A stretch of DNA of 64,000 nucleotides from Stenotrophomonas sp. SY1 (GCF_021202945.1 NZ_JAJOYR010000001.1:620001-684000), one strand, 5' to 3'. Counted from the first letter of the stretch, positions 26,464 to 36,539 are shown. Numbers and translations are program-made. Notes: a model not told the origin generated them from the letters alone.

Positions 26464-27120
26464 TCAGCTGCCGCCGCAATCCTGGTTCAAGCGCGCGTCA
26501 ATGCCGCGCTGCTCGCGCGCCAGTTCCTGGCGCTCGCTCTGCAGCGCGCTGTTGTAGCGGCGGATCAACTCCCAGCGGCGATCGCGCAGGCGCGCACAGA
26601 CTTCCTGCTGCGGCAAGGCGGTGCAGGTATCGCGCACCAGCACCGAACCGGCCGGGACGGCCACGCCGGGGCGCCAGGGTACCGGCGGTGGCGCCGCGCC
26701 ATTGCCGACAGGCGGGCCCGGTGGACGCAGGCGCGGGCGGTAGTACGGGAGGAACACCGGAACCCAGCGTGGATTGCCTTCGTTGTTGTCGCTGGTGTAA
26801 CGCTCGCCTTCTGCCGAAACGCACTCGTACATCGGCTGCGGCGCCTGCACGGTGACCACACGGACCTCGCGCTTGATGGCCGGCTTTGGTGGAGCAGGTG
26901 CCGGCGTGGCTGTCGCCGTGGGCGGCGGATCCTTGGGACGGACCATGTCCAGCACCTGTTGCCGGTGGTCGCCCCGACACGGCGCATCCTGCAGCGCGAC
27001 CGCGCCATTGGCGCCGACGCAACGATAGATGCGCACGTTTTCGGCCGCAGGCGGATCTGTCGCCAGCACCATCACCGGCAGCAGCATCAGGAAGCCAAGC
27101 GGGAGCAGGCGGGCAGACAT
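26464..27120 (-). CDS. DUF4124 domain exported protein
   Basis: A 218-residue protein with a signal peptide (LLPLGFLMLLPVMVLA). The segment IYRCVGANGAVALQDAPC is the DUF4124 core, a small envelope domain defined by its paired cysteines and YxC...G.v.fsd.PC pattern. A Pro-rich spacer follows, then a second Cys-containing segment (YECVSAEGERYTSDNNEG) and a helical, Arg-rich C-terminus (ELIRRYNSALQSERQELAREQ) ending near DCGGS. Cellular role unknown. It is transcribed toward the SDR gene. Confidence 0.8.
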   Translation of the reverse strand: MSARLLPLGFLMLLPVMVLATDPPAAENVRIYRCVGANGAVALQDAPCRGDHRQQVLDMVRPKDPPPTATATPAPAPPKPAIKREVRVVTVQAPQPMYECVSAEGERYTSDNNEGNPRWVPVFLPYYRPRLRPPGPPVGNGAAPPPVPWRPGVAVPAGSVLVRDTCTALPQQEVCARLRDRRWELIRRYNSALQSERQELAREQRGIDARLNQDCGGS

Positions 27121-27280
27121 GGGGGAATGGTGCCACGCGCTGCGTGTAGACGTGTGCAGGGGCGGCCTTGGCCACGAAGCAAGGACGGTGTCCGCTCACG
27201 CGGCTTTGTGCGATTGCAGATTCAACCGCAACCTGCCGCATTGCCAGCTTCGCGGCCAAGGCCGCTCCTGCAGCCGTCCC

Positions 27281-27850
27281 TCAGTCGCGCAGCACCTGCC
27301 CGGTGGCCGCGATGCGGATGCGGGTGGGCTGGGCCAGGCCGCCGGTGGTGCCATCCAGCAGGCCGTCCAGCAGCGCAAGCAGGGCAGGGTCCAGCTGTGC
27401 GCGGCTGCGCGCCGGCGGCTCACCGGCCAGGTTGGCGCTGGTCGATACCAGCGGGCCGCCCCAGGCGCGGCACAGCGCCTGCACCAGCGGGTGGGCGCTG
27501 ACCCGCACCGCGATGCCGGTGTGCTCGCCGGTGATCCAGCGCGGCGCACGTTCGCCGGCCGGAACGATCCAGGTGTTGGCGCCGGGCCAGCTGTCCAGCA
27601 CCGCCTGGCGGCGGTCGTCGGCCAGCGCGTCCAGCCGCACCCAGCCCTCCAGCTGCGCCGGATCGGCAGCCACCAGGATCATCCCCTTCTCGACCGGACG
27701 CTGCTTCAGCGCCAACAGCTTCATCACCGCCGACTCGTTGGACGGATCACAGCCCAGGCCCCAGACCGCTTCGGTGGGGTAGGCGATCACGCCACCGGCC
27801 TGGAGCACCGGGGCGACGTTTTGCAGGTCAAGCTCGATCATTGGCGGCAC
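27281..27850 (-). CDS. tsaC: Threonylcarbamoyl-AMP synthase TsaC
   Basis: A 189-residue Sua5/YciO/YrdC protein. GGVIAYPTEAVWGLGCDP with KQRP (ALKQRPVEKGMILV) forms the ATP/threonine/bicarbonate site, and GPLVSTSANLAGEPP is the second family motif. It makes threonylcarbamoyl-AMP for the t6A37 modification of ANN-decoding tRNAs, including the tRNA-Ile in this window. The short form without the Sua5 domain matches TsaC. The start could also be the Met three residues in (MIELDLQ). It is read in the same direction as topA, 128 bases downstream of its stop. Confidence 0.93.
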   Translation of the reverse strand: MPPMIELDLQNVAPVLQAGGVIAYPTEAVWGLGCDPSNESAVMKLLALKQRPVEKGMILVAADPAQLEGWVRLDALADDRRQAVLDSWPGANTWIVPAGERAPRWITGEHTGIAVRVSAHPLVQALCRAWGGPLVSTSANLAGEPPARSRAQLDPALLALLDGLLDGTTGGLAQPTRIRIAATGQVLRD

Positions 27851-27977
27851 CGTTCACATCCCTGCAGCGGATTGCGCAGGGGTTTGTGGGGAATCCAAAT
27901 GCATCAGGCCGCCCGGAGGCAGCCTGGTGCGGGAGCGGTGATTATCCTCCTGCCGGCGCGGCAGGGGGTAATCGCAC

Positions 27978-30470
27978 TCAGAACGGCGGCGCGTCGTCGG
28001 CAGCAGCCGACTTCTTCACGGCCTTCTTGGCGACCGTCTTCTTGGTGGCCTTCTTCGCGGCGGTCTTCTTGGTCGCAGCCTTCTTTGCCGGGGCCTTCTT
28101 GGCAGCGGCCTTCTTCGGTGCGGCTTCCTTCTTCACCGTGGTCTTCTTGGCGGCGGTCTTCTTGCCGAAGCCCTTGCGCACCGGCTTGCCGGTCTCGGCC
28201 ATCAGCTGCTCGACCTCGGCCAGGGTCAGCGACGCCGGTTCGCGATCCTTCGGGATCTTGCCGTTGAGCTTGCCGTCGCTGATGTACGGGCCAAAGCGAC
28301 CGTTCAATACCTGGATGTCCGAACCCTCGAACTCCTTGATGATGCGGTTGCGCGCGATTTCTTCCTTCTCTTCGATCAGGAACACCGCGCGGGCCAGGTC
28401 GATCTTGTACGGGTCGTCTTCCTTGGTCAGCGAGGCATAGGTGCTGCCACGCTTGGCGAACGGACCAAAGCGGCCGATGCCCACGGTGACTTCCTCGCCA
28501 TTGGCGTCGGCGCCGAGCTTGCGCGGCATGTCGAACAGCTTCAGCGCTTCTTCCAGCGAGATCGAATAGATGCTCTGTCCCGGCTGCAACGAGGCGAACT
28601 TGGGCTTCTCTTCGTCATCGACGGTGCCGATCTGCACCATCGGCCCAAAGCGGCCAATGCGCGCGCTGACATCCTTGCCGCTGACCGGGTCCGGGCCCAG
28701 CACGCGGGCGCTGCCGGCGTCGGTGCGGTCCAGCGATTCGCTCTTGTCGCTGACCAGTTCCTTGAACGGGCCCCAGAAGCGTTCCATCAACGGCACCCAC
28801 TCTTCCTCACCACGCGACACCGCGTCCAGCTCGTCTTCGAGCTTGGCGGTGAAGTCGTAATCGACGTACTGGGTGAAGTGGCTGGACAGGAACTTGCTGA
28901 CCGCGCGGCCCACGTCGGTCGGCTTGAAGCTGCGGCCTTCCATCTCGGTGTACTTGCGGAACAGCAGGGTCTGGATGATCGAGGCGTAGGTCGACGGACG
29001 GCCGATGCCGTATTCCTCGAGCGCCTTGACCAGCGCCGCTTCGGTGTAGCGCGGCGGCGGCTGGGTGAAGTGCTGTTCGGCCAGGATGCGGTCCAGCGGC
29101 ACGCGGTCGCCGGGCTTCATCGCCGGCAGCTTGCGGCCTTCGTCCTCGTCCTCGGCGTTCTTGCTGTCCTTGCCTTCCTCGTACACGGCCAGGAAGCCGG
29201 GCACCACCACGGTCGTGCCGCTGGCGCGGAACACATGCTCGCTGCCGGCGGACAGGTCGACGCTGACGGTGTTCAAGGTGGCCGGGATCATCTGGCAGGC
29301 GACGGCGCGCTTCCAGATCAGCTCGTACAGCTTGCGCTCGTCGTCGGTGAGGTACTTGCCCACCTGGGCCGGCGTACGCAGTGCCGAGGTCGGACGAACC
29401 GCCTCGTGGGCTTCCTGCGCGTTCTTGGATTTGGTGGTGTAGGTGTTGGGCTTGTCCGGCAACGAGCTGGTGCCGTAGTCCCGTGCGATCACGTCGCGGA
29501 TCTCGGCCAGCGCATCCTGCGACAGGCTCACCGAGTCGGTACGCATGTACGAGATCAGGCCGACCGTGCCTTCGTCGCCGATGGCCACACCTTCGTACAG
29601 CTTCTGCGCCACCTGCATGGTCTTGCGGGTGGTGAAGCCGAGCTTGCGCGAGGCTTCCTGCTGCAGCGTGGAAGTGGTGAACGGCGCGGCCGGACGGCGC
29701 TTGCGCTCCTTGCTGACCACATCGGTGACGTGCAGCGAGCCCTGTGCGGCCTGCTGGATACGCAGGCGCGCGGCCTCGGCGGTGTCGCCGTCGGTCACGG
29801 TGAACTGTTCGAACTTCTGCCCGTCCAGCTTGATCAGGCGGGCATTGAAGTGCTGCGACGGGTGTGCGCACTCGGCCTCGATGCTCCAGTACTCGCGCGA
29901 GATGAAGGCTTCAATCTCTTCCTCGCGCTCGACGATCATGCGCAGCGCCGGGCTCTGCACGCGGCCGGCGGACAGGCCACGCTGCACCTTGCGCCACAAC
30001 ACCGGCGACAGGTTGAAGCCGACCAGGTAGTCCAGCGCGCGGCGCGCCTGCTGTGCATCGACCAGGTCCGCGGCAATGGCGCGCGGCTGGGTCATGGCTT
30101 CCTTGATGGCGCGCGGGGTGATCTCGGTGAACACCACGCGCTGCATCGGCTTGTCATCGACCAGCCCACGCTCTTTCAGGATCTCGGCGATATGCCAGCT
30201 GATGGCTTCTCCCTCGCGATCCGGGTCGGTCGCCAGAAAGATGTCGTCGGCGCCCTTTGCGGCCTTGATGATGGCTTCAACGTGCTTTTCGTTCTTCTCG
30301 ATCAGGTCGTAGCGCATGGCGAAACCGTTGTCCGGATCGACCGCGCCCTCTTTGGGGACCAGATCACGCACGTGCCCATACGAGGCCAGAACCGTGAAGT
30401 CCTTGCCGAGGTATTTGTTGATCGTCTTGGCCTTGGCGGGCGATTCGACGATGAGCAGGTGCTTGGGCAT
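27978..30470 (-). CDS. topA: DNA topoisomerase I
   Basis: An 830-residue type IA topoisomerase. The N-terminal TOPRIM domain (HLLIVESPAKAKTINKYLG, DPDREGEAISWHI), the core with the active-site tyrosine in GLISYMRTDSVSLS, and three C-terminal GRFGP repeats (GRFGPMVQIG, GRFGPFAKRG, GRFGPYISDG) are visible. I see no Cys4 zinc fingers such as E. coli TopA has. The protein ends in a long Lys/Ala tail (KKAAAKKAPAKKA...), probably DNA-binding. It relaxes negative supercoils. It is the first of a leftward run with tsaC. Confidence 0.97.
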   Translation of the reverse strand: MPKHLLIVESPAKAKTINKYLGKDFTVLASYGHVRDLVPKEGAVDPDNGFAMRYDLIEKNEKHVEAIIKAAKGADDIFLATDPDREGEAISWHIAEILKERGLVDDKPMQRVVFTEITPRAIKEAMTQPRAIAADLVDAQQARRALDYLVGFNLSPVLWRKVQRGLSAGRVQSPALRMIVEREEEIEAFISREYWSIEAECAHPSQHFNARLIKLDGQKFEQFTVTDGDTAEAARLRIQQAAQGSLHVTDVVSKERKRRPAAPFTTSTLQQEASRKLGFTTRKTMQVAQKLYEGVAIGDEGTVGLISYMRTDSVSLSQDALAEIRDVIARDYGTSSLPDKPNTYTTKSKNAQEAHEAVRPTSALRTPAQVGKYLTDDERKLYELIWKRAVACQMIPATLNTVSVDLSAGSEHVFRASGTTVVVPGFLAVYEEGKDSKNAEDEDEGRKLPAMKPGDRVPLDRILAEQHFTQPPPRYTEAALVKALEEYGIGRPSTYASIIQTLLFRKYTEMEGRSFKPTDVGRAVSKFLSSHFTQYVDYDFTAKLEDELDAVSRGEEEWVPLMERFWGPFKELVSDKSESLDRTDAGSARVLGPDPVSGKDVSARIGRFGPMVQIGTVDDEEKPKFASLQPGQSIYSISLEEALKLFDMPRKLGADANGEEVTVGIGRFGPFAKRGSTYASLTKEDDPYKIDLARAVFLIEEKEEIARNRIIKEFEGSDIQVLNGRFGPYISDGKLNGKIPKDREPASLTLAEVEQLMAETGKPVRKGFGKKTAAKKTTVKKEAAPKKAAAKKAPAKKAATKKTAAKKATKKTVAKKAVKKSAAADDAPPF

Positions 30471-30569
30471 GTCAGTACTTTATGGGGGCGGAAAGCGCCC
30501 CGGTGGGGGCGCTAGGGTGGCGTAAACCGGCACGATAGTGAAGCCGATGTCGCCGTTGTGCATAAATTG

Positions 30570-30593
30570 ACGCCCGGGCAGGGGCCCGGGCGT
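30570..30593 (-). terminator. Hairpin downstream of the RDD gene
   Basis: A 9-bp stem (ACGCCCGGG / CCCGGGCGT) with a 6-base loop lies 63 bases after the RDD-protein stop on the minus strand, followed by CAATTTATG. The U-tract is poor, so termination is probable rather than certain. Confidence 0.55.
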
Positions 30594-30655
30594 TCAGCTT
30601 GTCCTTTATAGAGGAATCACGCCGGAGTGGCCCATGTCAAGCCGCCCGGCATGCC

Positions 30656-31615
30656 TCAGTTGTAGCCGGACGCGCCAATGGAAGCCACGACGATCGCCAG
30701 TACGACGACGCCGGCCAGCATCAGGCCGAACAGCGACAGCACCACGATGGTCACCGTGCCCACGCCCTGCTGCTGGCGTTCGGGCTGATCGGTGAAGGCC
30801 CACTTATCGACCACCACGGTGTCGCAGATCATGTCGTGCAGGCCCTGCTTGCGCTCGGTGACGCCGACCATGATCGCCGAGACCACCATGGCGATACCGC
30901 AGGTGACCACGGCCAGGGCAACCATGGCGATGTAGCGCAGGAAGGCGCGCCAGAAGCCCAGCCGCTCGCCGTTGCTGCGCACGACCTTGGCCCCGACCGA
31001 CATCTTGCCCAGGCTGGCCATGTTGCTGGAGGACTGCATCCAGCCGAAGTAGATGGCCGGCACCAGGATGCTGATGGCGTAGTTGAAGATGTAGAAGGTC
31101 ACTAGCGCACCGGCACCCGCCAACTCCGACTGGGCCAGGCTGATCAGGCTCACACCCATCAGCAGCGCCAGCGGGATCAGCAGCGCGTAGGAAACGACGC
31201 CGGTGACCACGCTGTCGATGATCGATGCGGCGAAGCGTCGCAGGAAGCCGGCATGGACGATGTGGCCGCCGCCAACGACGTTGCTCGGATCATGGGTGAT
31301 GCTGCCCGGTGCGGCATAAGGCGAATACGTGCCGGTTGCAGCGGCTGCTTCGGTGACAACGGCGGGCAAGGGGGCGGTGCCGTTCTCGATGGCGCTGTAA
31401 TCGGCGCGCAGGTCGATGCCCGGTTCGGCAGGCTGCGCCGTCACCAGCTGCAGTTCCTCGGTTGCCGCCGACAGCGGCTGCCATTGCTGCATGCCTTCGC
31501 GCCAGACCAGGGAGGCAAGATCCAGTTCGCCCTGGCGGAACTTCTCGCGGATCACAGCAGCATCAACCGGCCCGTGCCGCTCGCGCTGTGCGTCGGCGTA
31601 ATACCACTCAGTCAT
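30656..31615 (-). CDS. GYF_2 (DUF4339) and RDD domain membrane protein
   Basis: A 319-residue protein. The N-terminal WYYADAQRERHGPVDAAVIR...GELDLASLVWREGMQQWQPL is a GYF_2/DUF4339 domain, usually a protein-interaction module. After a spacer, AGFLRRFAASIIDSVV opens an RDD domain with its conserved Arg and Asp residues in hydrophobic helices. The C-terminal end adds two further transmembrane segments. RDD proteins are polytopic inner membrane proteins, some linked to ion transport; the role here is unknown. Both domain calls are by motif. Confidence 0.85.
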   Translation of the reverse strand: MTEWYYADAQRERHGPVDAAVIREKFRQGELDLASLVWREGMQQWQPLSAATEELQLVTAQPAEPGIDLRADYSAIENGTAPLPAVVTEAAAATGTYSPYAAPGSITHDPSNVVGGGHIVHAGFLRRFAASIIDSVVTGVVSYALLIPLALLMGVSLISLAQSELAGAGALVTFYIFNYAISILVPAIYFGWMQSSSNMASLGKMSVGAKVVRSNGERLGFWRAFLRYIAMVALAVVTCGIAMVVSAIMVGVTERKQGLHDMICDTVVVDKWAFTDQPERQQQGVGTVTIVVLSLFGLMLAGVVVLAIVVASIGASGYN

Positions 31616-31918
31616 CTCATTTTCCCTTGATGGTTCCAGTCATCCAGACGCGGCCGCCAGTTGCGGCCGGTGTATCCGCCGGCCTTGTCGGGGCTGCGCT
31701 CCCGGGCGGTGGTGTGCGTATCGTAGACGAGCCGGCGTCAAATGCCTTGTTTTCCTTGTGCAACTGTCGCGCCCTTTGCGCTTGGCGCGTACCGGTGGCG
31801 ATCCGCGGGAAGGCGACAACGGGCAGGATTCTCGGCGTTGTGACTTCTGCCCCGCACCGGCCGGCCGGCATTGAGCGTGCGTGGCATGAACGCTGCCTGG
31901 GAAACGCATAAAGACAAA
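31616..31918. other. Gene-free interval upstream of the RDD gene
   Basis: About 300 bases between the RDD gene start and the smg terminator. It should hold the leftward RDD promoter, but no consensus pair stands out. I see no RNA gene or open frame with coding character. Confidence 0.5.
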
Positions 31919-31945
31919 CGCCCGCCGCTGTGGAGCGGACGGGCG
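31919..31945 (-). terminator. smg terminator
   Basis: On the minus strand, a stem with CGCCCG / CGGGCG ends plus inner CCGCT/AGCGG pairing is followed by TTTGTCTTTAT, 46 bases after the smg stop. A good factor-independent terminator. Confidence 0.75.
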
Positions 31946-31991
31946 CATATGGCTTGTGTTGCCTGTCCGTGCGTCCTGCACGGGCGGTGGT

Positions 31992-32465
31992 TCAGTGCAG
32001 CGGTTCGGGCTCGTCGACGAACATCTGGGTTTCCATCCAGGCGTAAGCCGCTTCGGCGCCGGGCTGGTTGAACAGCACCATCAGCACGACCCACTTCAGG
32101 TCGTCCAGATCCAGTTCGTCCTGGTCCAGGGCCATGGCGCGGTCCAGCACCAGTTCACGCTGGTCGGCGTCAAGGATGCGGTGCTGCTCCAGGAACAGCA
32201 GGAAGCCGCGTCCCTCCACGTCCAGCTTGTCCAGCTCCGGACCATGGAACACGCGCACGGGACCATCAACGCGAGGCTGGCTGACCGCCGGGCGCTGTTC
32301 GGCCAAGGCATCGAGCCAGTCGAAGGCCTTGTTGATTTCGGTGGGACTGAAACCGGCCTGGATCAGGCCGTTCTGGAGCGAATCGCGGTCTCGGATGAGA
32401 TCGGCATCCTCGCTGAAATAGTGTTCAAACAGGTAAAGCAGGACGTCCAGGATGCTCTCTTTCAT
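31992..32465 (-). CDS. smg: Smg family protein (DUF494)
   Basis: A 157-residue acidic protein opening [20 protein letters not shown], the family signature, with [18 protein letters not shown] in the middle and [19 protein letters not shown] near the end. Smg proteins are cytosolic, of unknown biochemical function, and are encoded beside dprA in many proteobacteria, as here (dprA ends 45 bases upstream). Probably co-transcribed with dprA, and a terminator follows. Confidence 0.93.
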   Translation of the reverse strand: MKESILDVLLYLFEHYFSEDADLIRDRDSLQNGLIQAGFSPTEINKAFDWLDALAEQRPAVSQPRVDGPVRVFHGPELDKLDVEGRGFLLFLEQHRILDADQRELVLDRAMALDQDELDLDDLKWVVLMVLFNQPGAEAAYAWMETQMFVDEPEPLH

Positions 32466-32510
32466 TGCCCCTCGGCCTGCGCCAACGGCGCTGTGGAGGT
32501 GAAGGAACCC

Positions 32511-33641
32511 TCAGATGCGGGTAAAGCGACCGTATGCGGACGACACCCTCCCTTCCAGTTCCATGACGAGCAGCATGGAGGACAGGTTGGCAGCCGTCAA
32601 TCCAGTGCGCTCGATAAGTGAATCCATACCGGTTGGGTCGTAGCCCAGCGCTTCCCACAATAACTGGTAGTCGGGGTCCGACAGTGTGATGGTCGGGCCG
32701 GGGCCGGAGGATGCGATTGAGTTGGGGGCCAGGAGCCGGTTTTGCAAGCCCTTGGCCAGTTCGCCGGCCAGGTTGGCTATCCCTTCGAGGATGTCCTCGG
32801 GCCCGGTTACCAGGCTGGCGCCGTCGCGGATCAGCCGGTGGCAGCCACGGGCCATGGGATTGTGAATGGAGCCGGGTACGGCAAATACCTCCCGCCCGGC
32901 TTCGCTGGCCAGACGGGCGGTGATCAATGCACCGGAGCGTTCAGCCGCTTCGATCACCACCGTGCCCAGCGTCAGCGCCGCCAACAGCCGGTTGCGTGCC
33001 GGGAACTGGCCGCTGCGCGGGGGCGTGCCCGGTGGGTATTCGCTCACCACGGCGCCGTGGGTGGCCACCTGTGCCTGCAGTTCGCGGTGATGTCGGGGAT
33101 AGGCCAGGTCCGGGCCGGTGCCGATCACGGCGTATGTCCCGCCGCTGCAGGCCAGCGCCGCGCGGTGTGCGGCGGCGTCAACGCCGGCGGCAAGACCGCT
33201 GGCGATGGTCAGGCCGCTGCGGACCAGTTGCGTGCTGAAGTCGCGGGCGTTGTCGCGACCGCCGGCACTGGGTATGCGGCTGCCGACCAGGGCGATGGCC
33301 GGACGCCAGAGCTGTATCGGGTCGCCAGCGATGAACAACGCCAAGGGTGGGTTGGGGCTGTCGCGCAGCAGCGGAGGGTAGTCCGGCGTGGCCCAGCCGA
33401 CCAGGTGGTGATCGGGAGCCTCCAGCCAGGCGCGGGCGTGTGCCAGCCGTTCCGGGTCGGGCTGGCGGATCGCAGTGCATTGATCCGGGCTGCATCCGGC
33501 CGCGTGCCAGACATCGCGGCCAGCCGCCATCACGGCTTCGGCGCTGCCGAGCTGATCAATCAGATTGCGCAGCGGTTGCAGCGGGCCGCCGCTCAGTACC
33601 AGGGTCAGCAGCGCGCCGTGTTCAGTGGAGGGACTGGGCAT
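32511..33641 (-). CDS. dprA: DNA processing protein DprA (Smf)
   Basis: A 376-residue protein. The Rossmann-like core has the ssDNA/RecA-loading motifs IALVGSRIPSAGGRDNARDF, GLTIASGLAAGVDAAAHRAAL and RNRLLAALTLGTVVIEA. An N-terminal SAM-like region and a C-terminal winged-helix (LSDPDYQLLWEALGYDPTGMDSLIERTGL) complete the usual three-part architecture. It protects incoming single-stranded DNA and loads RecA during natural transformation. The start at 33641 (MPSPSTEHGALL) is favoured; the open frame extends nine codons further into a terminator hairpin. Confidence 0.95.
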   Translation of the reverse strand: MPSPSTEHGALLTLVLSGGPLQPLRNLIDQLGSAEAVMAAGRDVWHAAGCSPDQCTAIRQPDPERLAHARAWLEAPDHHLVGWATPDYPPLLRDSPNPPLALFIAGDPIQLWRPAIALVGSRIPSAGGRDNARDFSTQLVRSGLTIASGLAAGVDAAAHRAALACSGGTYAVIGTGPDLAYPRHHRELQAQVATHGAVVSEYPPGTPPRSGQFPARNRLLAALTLGTVVIEAAERSGALITARLASEAGREVFAVPGSIHNPMARGCHRLIRDGASLVTGPEDILEGIANLAGELAKGLQNRLLAPNSIASSGPGPTITLSDPDYQLLWEALGYDPTGMDSLIERTGLTAANLSSMLLVMELEGRVSSAYGRFTRI

Positions 33642-33664
33642 CGGCCCAGCTTTGGGCCAAAACG

Positions 33665-33690
33665 ACAACGGCGCCCTCGGGCGCCGTTGT
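33665..33690 (-). terminator. Terminator of the LysM gene
   Basis: An 11-bp perfect stem (ACAACGGCGCC / GGCGCCGTTGT) lies just past the LysM-protein stop on the minus strand and is followed by CGTTTTGG. It separates the LysM transcript from dprA. Confidence 0.75.
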
Positions 33691-33718
33691 CCTGCAACGT
33701 CGGGCTTTGCCCCGGTGC

Positions 33719-34843
33719 TTACTGCGCGTCCGGGTGCTTGAGCTCGTAACCCAGGCGGGCCGGCTTGGTGCCTTCCATGATCAGCGCGTAGCTGACCTTG
33801 TCGAAGGTGCGGAACACCATCGCGTGCGCGGCGTACTCGTCCGGCAGTGCGACGCGCCCGGGGCCCGGCTTGAGGGCGTCGTCGGCACGCGAAGTGTCCA
33901 TGCGGCCGATGCGGTCATTGATGTGGCGACCACTGCGCCAGACCGAGAACACGGTGCCGTTGTCGATGCCGTCGCGGGCGCCGCCGGAGATGGCGATGAC
34001 GTCGCGCGGGCCGCCTGAGGTGAAGGTGTCGGCCACCGCCAGGACGCGCAGCTGGCCCGGTGCGACGGGGGTGGCCGGCGCATGCGGGATGAACTGCAGG
34101 TCATACGGATTGGCCTGCAACGGCAGCACCCGGTCACCGGCGCGCACTTCACGGCCGCTGTCTTCCAGCCGCAGCGTGGAAGCCTCTACATCGCCTCCGG
34201 CCACCTGGGTGAGCGTGCCGACATTGACCTGCGCCAGTTCGTAACCGAGGAACTCGTTGCGGTCACTGCTGGCCACGTAGGACTTCCACAGGTTGCCGCT
34301 GCCGAAGATTTCGTTGCCGCGGGCATCCAGATCGGACTGGGCCTTGGGCTGGGCGTAGGCGACGGTCGGGCGGACCACGATGTAGCGCTGACCGGCCTGG
34401 GCGTCCTGCAGGCCCAGCACGTAGACCTGCTGGCCGGCGCTGGCGTGCATGCGGCTGTCTTCCAGGCCGACCACGTAGGGCAGCTGTTCAAAGCTGTCCA
34501 CCACGGACAGGTTCTTCAGGAAGGGTTCAACGTCGGACAACGGAATGGCGTTGATCGGCGCTTCCTGGCGCGGGCCGGCCTGGGCGGTCACCCGGTCCAG
34601 GTACGCCAGGCTCAACACGTCACCCGGATAGATCAGGTGCGGGTTCTTGACCTGCGGGTTGGCCTGCCAGATTTCCGGCCAAAGCCAAGGCTTTTTCAGG
34701 AAACGTGCAGAGATATCCCACAGCGTGTCACCCTTCTTCACCACATAGGTGTCCGGGTGTGCGCCGTTCATTTCCACGGCGACGGCATAAGTCGTTACGG
34801 TCAGCAGCGCCACGGCGGCGACCGTACGGAATTGTTTCAACAT
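33719..34843 (-). CDS. LysM peptidoglycan-binding protein, exported
   Basis: A 374-residue protein with a signal peptide ([18 protein letters not shown]). A single LysM domain follows near residues 30-80: [41 protein letters not shown]. The remaining 290 residues are beta-rich and contain a region like the C-terminal part of Xanthomonadaceae LysM proteins ([29 protein letters not shown]). It probably binds peptidoglycan in the periplasm. The start is the Met at 34843; the open frame runs far upstream only because of antisense openness. It is divergent from def, with a promoter region of about 126 bases. Confidence 0.93.
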   Translation of the reverse strand: MLKQFRTVAAVALLTVTTYAVAVEMNGAHPDTYVVKKGDTLWDISARFLKKPWLWPEIWQANPQVKNPHLIYPGDVLSLAYLDRVTAQAGPRQEAPINAIPLSDVEPFLKNLSVVDSFEQLPYVVGLEDSRMHASAGQQVYVLGLQDAQAGQRYIVVRPTVAYAQPKAQSDLDARGNEIFGSGNLWKSYVASSDRNEFLGYELAQVNVGTLTQVAGGDVEASTLRLEDSGREVRAGDRVLPLQANPYDLQFIPHAPATPVAPGQLRVLAVADTFTSGGPRDVIAISGGARDGIDNGTVFSVWRSGRHINDRIGRMDTSRADDALKPGPGRVALPDEYAAHAMVFRTFDKVSYALIMEGTKPARLGYELKHPDAQ

Positions 34844-34969
34844 GGTTGCGAGCCTGATTCCCCAACAGGTGGGGGCACTATAGTGCAGAACACGGGGCGC
34901 CAGGCAAGCGCAGACGGTAGAATTGGGACGTCTTGCCGAATTGCGCGGCATCCCCATATTGGTATTGCC

Positions 34970-35485
34970 ATGGCCATCCTCCCCATTCTCGAATTTCCCG
35001 ACCCCCGGTTGCGTACCAAGGCGGCCCTCGTCGAGGCCGCTGAAGTGACCACCCCGGTCTTCCAGCAGCTGCTCGACGACATGCTCCACACCATGTACGA
35101 GGCGCCGGGCATTGGCCTGGCCGCCAGCCAGGTGGACGTGCACAAGCGCTTCATGGTCATCGACGTCAGCGAAGAGCGTGACGTGCCGATGGTGTTCATC
35201 AATCCGCAGATCGCCAGCGCCAGCGACGGTGGCCGCGTCTATCAGGAAGGCTGCCTGTCGGTTCCCGGCATCTATGCCGACGTGACCCGCGCCGATTCCA
35301 TCGTGGTGCGCTTCCTGGACCGCGAGGGCAAGGAGCAGGAACTGGCGGCCGATGGCCTGCTGGCCACCTGCATCCAGCATGAAATGGATCACCTGGACGG
35401 CAAGCTGTTCATTGATTACCTCTCGCCGCTCAAGCGCGAGATGGTCCGCAAGAAGCTGGCCAAGCAGCGCAAGCACGTTGCCTGA
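34970..35485 (+). CDS. def: Peptide deformylase
   Basis: A 171-residue metalloprotease with the three deformylase motifs in order: [16 protein letters not shown] (metal-binding Cys) and QHEMDHLDG (HExxH, two metal-binding His and the catalytic Glu). It removes the formyl group from nascent N-terminal methionine. Length and the [15 protein letters not shown] opening match type 1 enzymes. It lies 126 bases before fmt, the enzyme that installs the formyl group; a hairpin between them may reduce read-through. Confidence 0.97.
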   Translation: MAILPILEFPDPRLRTKAALVEAAEVTTPVFQQLLDDMLHTMYEAPGIGLAASQVDVHKRFMVIDVSEERDVPMVFINPQIASASDGGRVYQEGCLSVPGIYADVTRADSIVVRFLDREGKEQELAADGLLATCIQHEMDHLDGKLFIDYLSPLKREMVRKKLAKQRKHVA

Positions 35486-35563
35486 GTCGCGCGGTGGTCC
35501 GGCCGGTGCGCAATGCGCACGACCGGGTTGCCGTGGCCGGGACCTCCACGGTCCCCGCACCGC

Positions 35564-35587
35564 ACGGCGCCGCCATCCGGCGCCGTT
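35564..35587 (+). terminator. Hairpin between def and fmt
   Basis: A 9-bp stem (ACGGCGCCG / CGGCGCCGT) with a 6-base loop, followed by TGTTCTTT, in the def-fmt gap. It looks like a terminator or an attenuator for fmt expression. Confidence 0.6.
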
Positions 35588-35611
35588 GTTCTTTCCGGGA
35601 GTTGGAACGCC

Positions 35612-36535
35612 ATGAGAATCATTTTTGCCGGTACGCCGGAGTTCGCCGTCGCCTCGCTCGGTGCCGCCGCGCGCAATCACGAAGTGGTGGCGGTCTACAC
35701 CCAGCCGGATCGCCCGGCCGGTCGTGGTCGCGGGCTGATGCCCTCGCCGGTGAAGCTTGACGCCATCGCCCGTGGCATCCCGGTGTTCCAGCCGGAAACG
35801 CTGAAAACTCCTGAAGCCCAGCAGCAGCTGCGTGAGCTGCAGCCGGATTTGATGATCGTGGTCGCCTATGGCCTGATCCTGCCCAAGGCGGTGCTGGCCA
35901 TCCCGACCCACGGCTGCTGGAACGTGCACGCCTCGCTGCTGCCGCGCTGGCGCGGCGCCGCGCCGATCCAGCGCGCGATCGAGGCCGGTGATGCCGAAAC
36001 CGGCGTGTGCCTGATGCAGATGGAGGCCGGTCTGGATACCGGCCCGGTGCTGCTGCACCTGGGCACGCCGATCAGTGAGTCCGATACCGGCGGCCAGCTG
36101 CACGACCGCCTGGCGCAGTTGGGTGCGCAGGTGCTGTCCGACGGCCTGGGTCTGCTGCGTGCCGGCATCAAGCCGATTCCGCGTCCGCAGCCGGAGGTCG
36201 GTGTCACCTACGCGCACAAGCTGGACAAGGCCGAGGCCAAGCTCGACTGGAGCCAGGACGCGGCCGCGCTGGCACGCAGGGTGCGTGCCTTCAACCCGTG
36301 GCCGGTGGCCGAAGCCACGCTGGCTGGTGAGCGCGTGCGCATCCACGGCGCGATCGCCATCGCTGACAACCTCGGCAAGGCGCCGGGCACGGTGATCGGC
36401 GCGGCCCGCGAAGGCATCGACATCGCCTGCGGGCAGGGCGCATTGCGCCTGCGCGTGGTGCAGCGTGAGGGCGGCAAGGCGATCACCGCCGCCGACTACC
36501 TCAATGCCCGCCGTGACCTGCGCATCGAGGGCTGA
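35612..36535 (+). CDS. fmt: Methionyl-tRNA formyltransferase
   Basis: A 307-residue enzyme. The opening [18 protein letters not shown], the catalytic-domain motif [21 protein letters not shown] (10-formyl-tetrahydrofolate site, with the conserved Asn and His) and the C-terminal OB-fold-like domain ([14 protein letters not shown]) are all present. It formylates initiator Met-tRNA. Start 35612 is set by homology and by the GGGAG 12 bases upstream. rsmB follows after four bases, so they form an operon. Confidence 0.97.
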   Translation: MRIIFAGTPEFAVASLGAAARNHEVVAVYTQPDRPAGRGRGLMPSPVKLDAIARGIPVFQPETLKTPEAQQQLRELQPDLMIVVAYGLILPKAVLAIPTHGCWNVHASLLPRWRGAAPIQRAIEAGDAETGVCLMQMEAGLDTGPVLLHLGTPISESDTGGQLHDRLAQLGAQVLSDGLGLLRAGIKPIPRPQPEVGVTYAHKLDKAEAKLDWSQDAAALARRVRAFNPWPVAEATLAGERVRIHGAIAIADNLGKAPGTVIGAAREGIDIACGQGALRLRVVQREGGKAITAADYLNARRDLRIEG

Positions 36536-36539
36536 GCCG

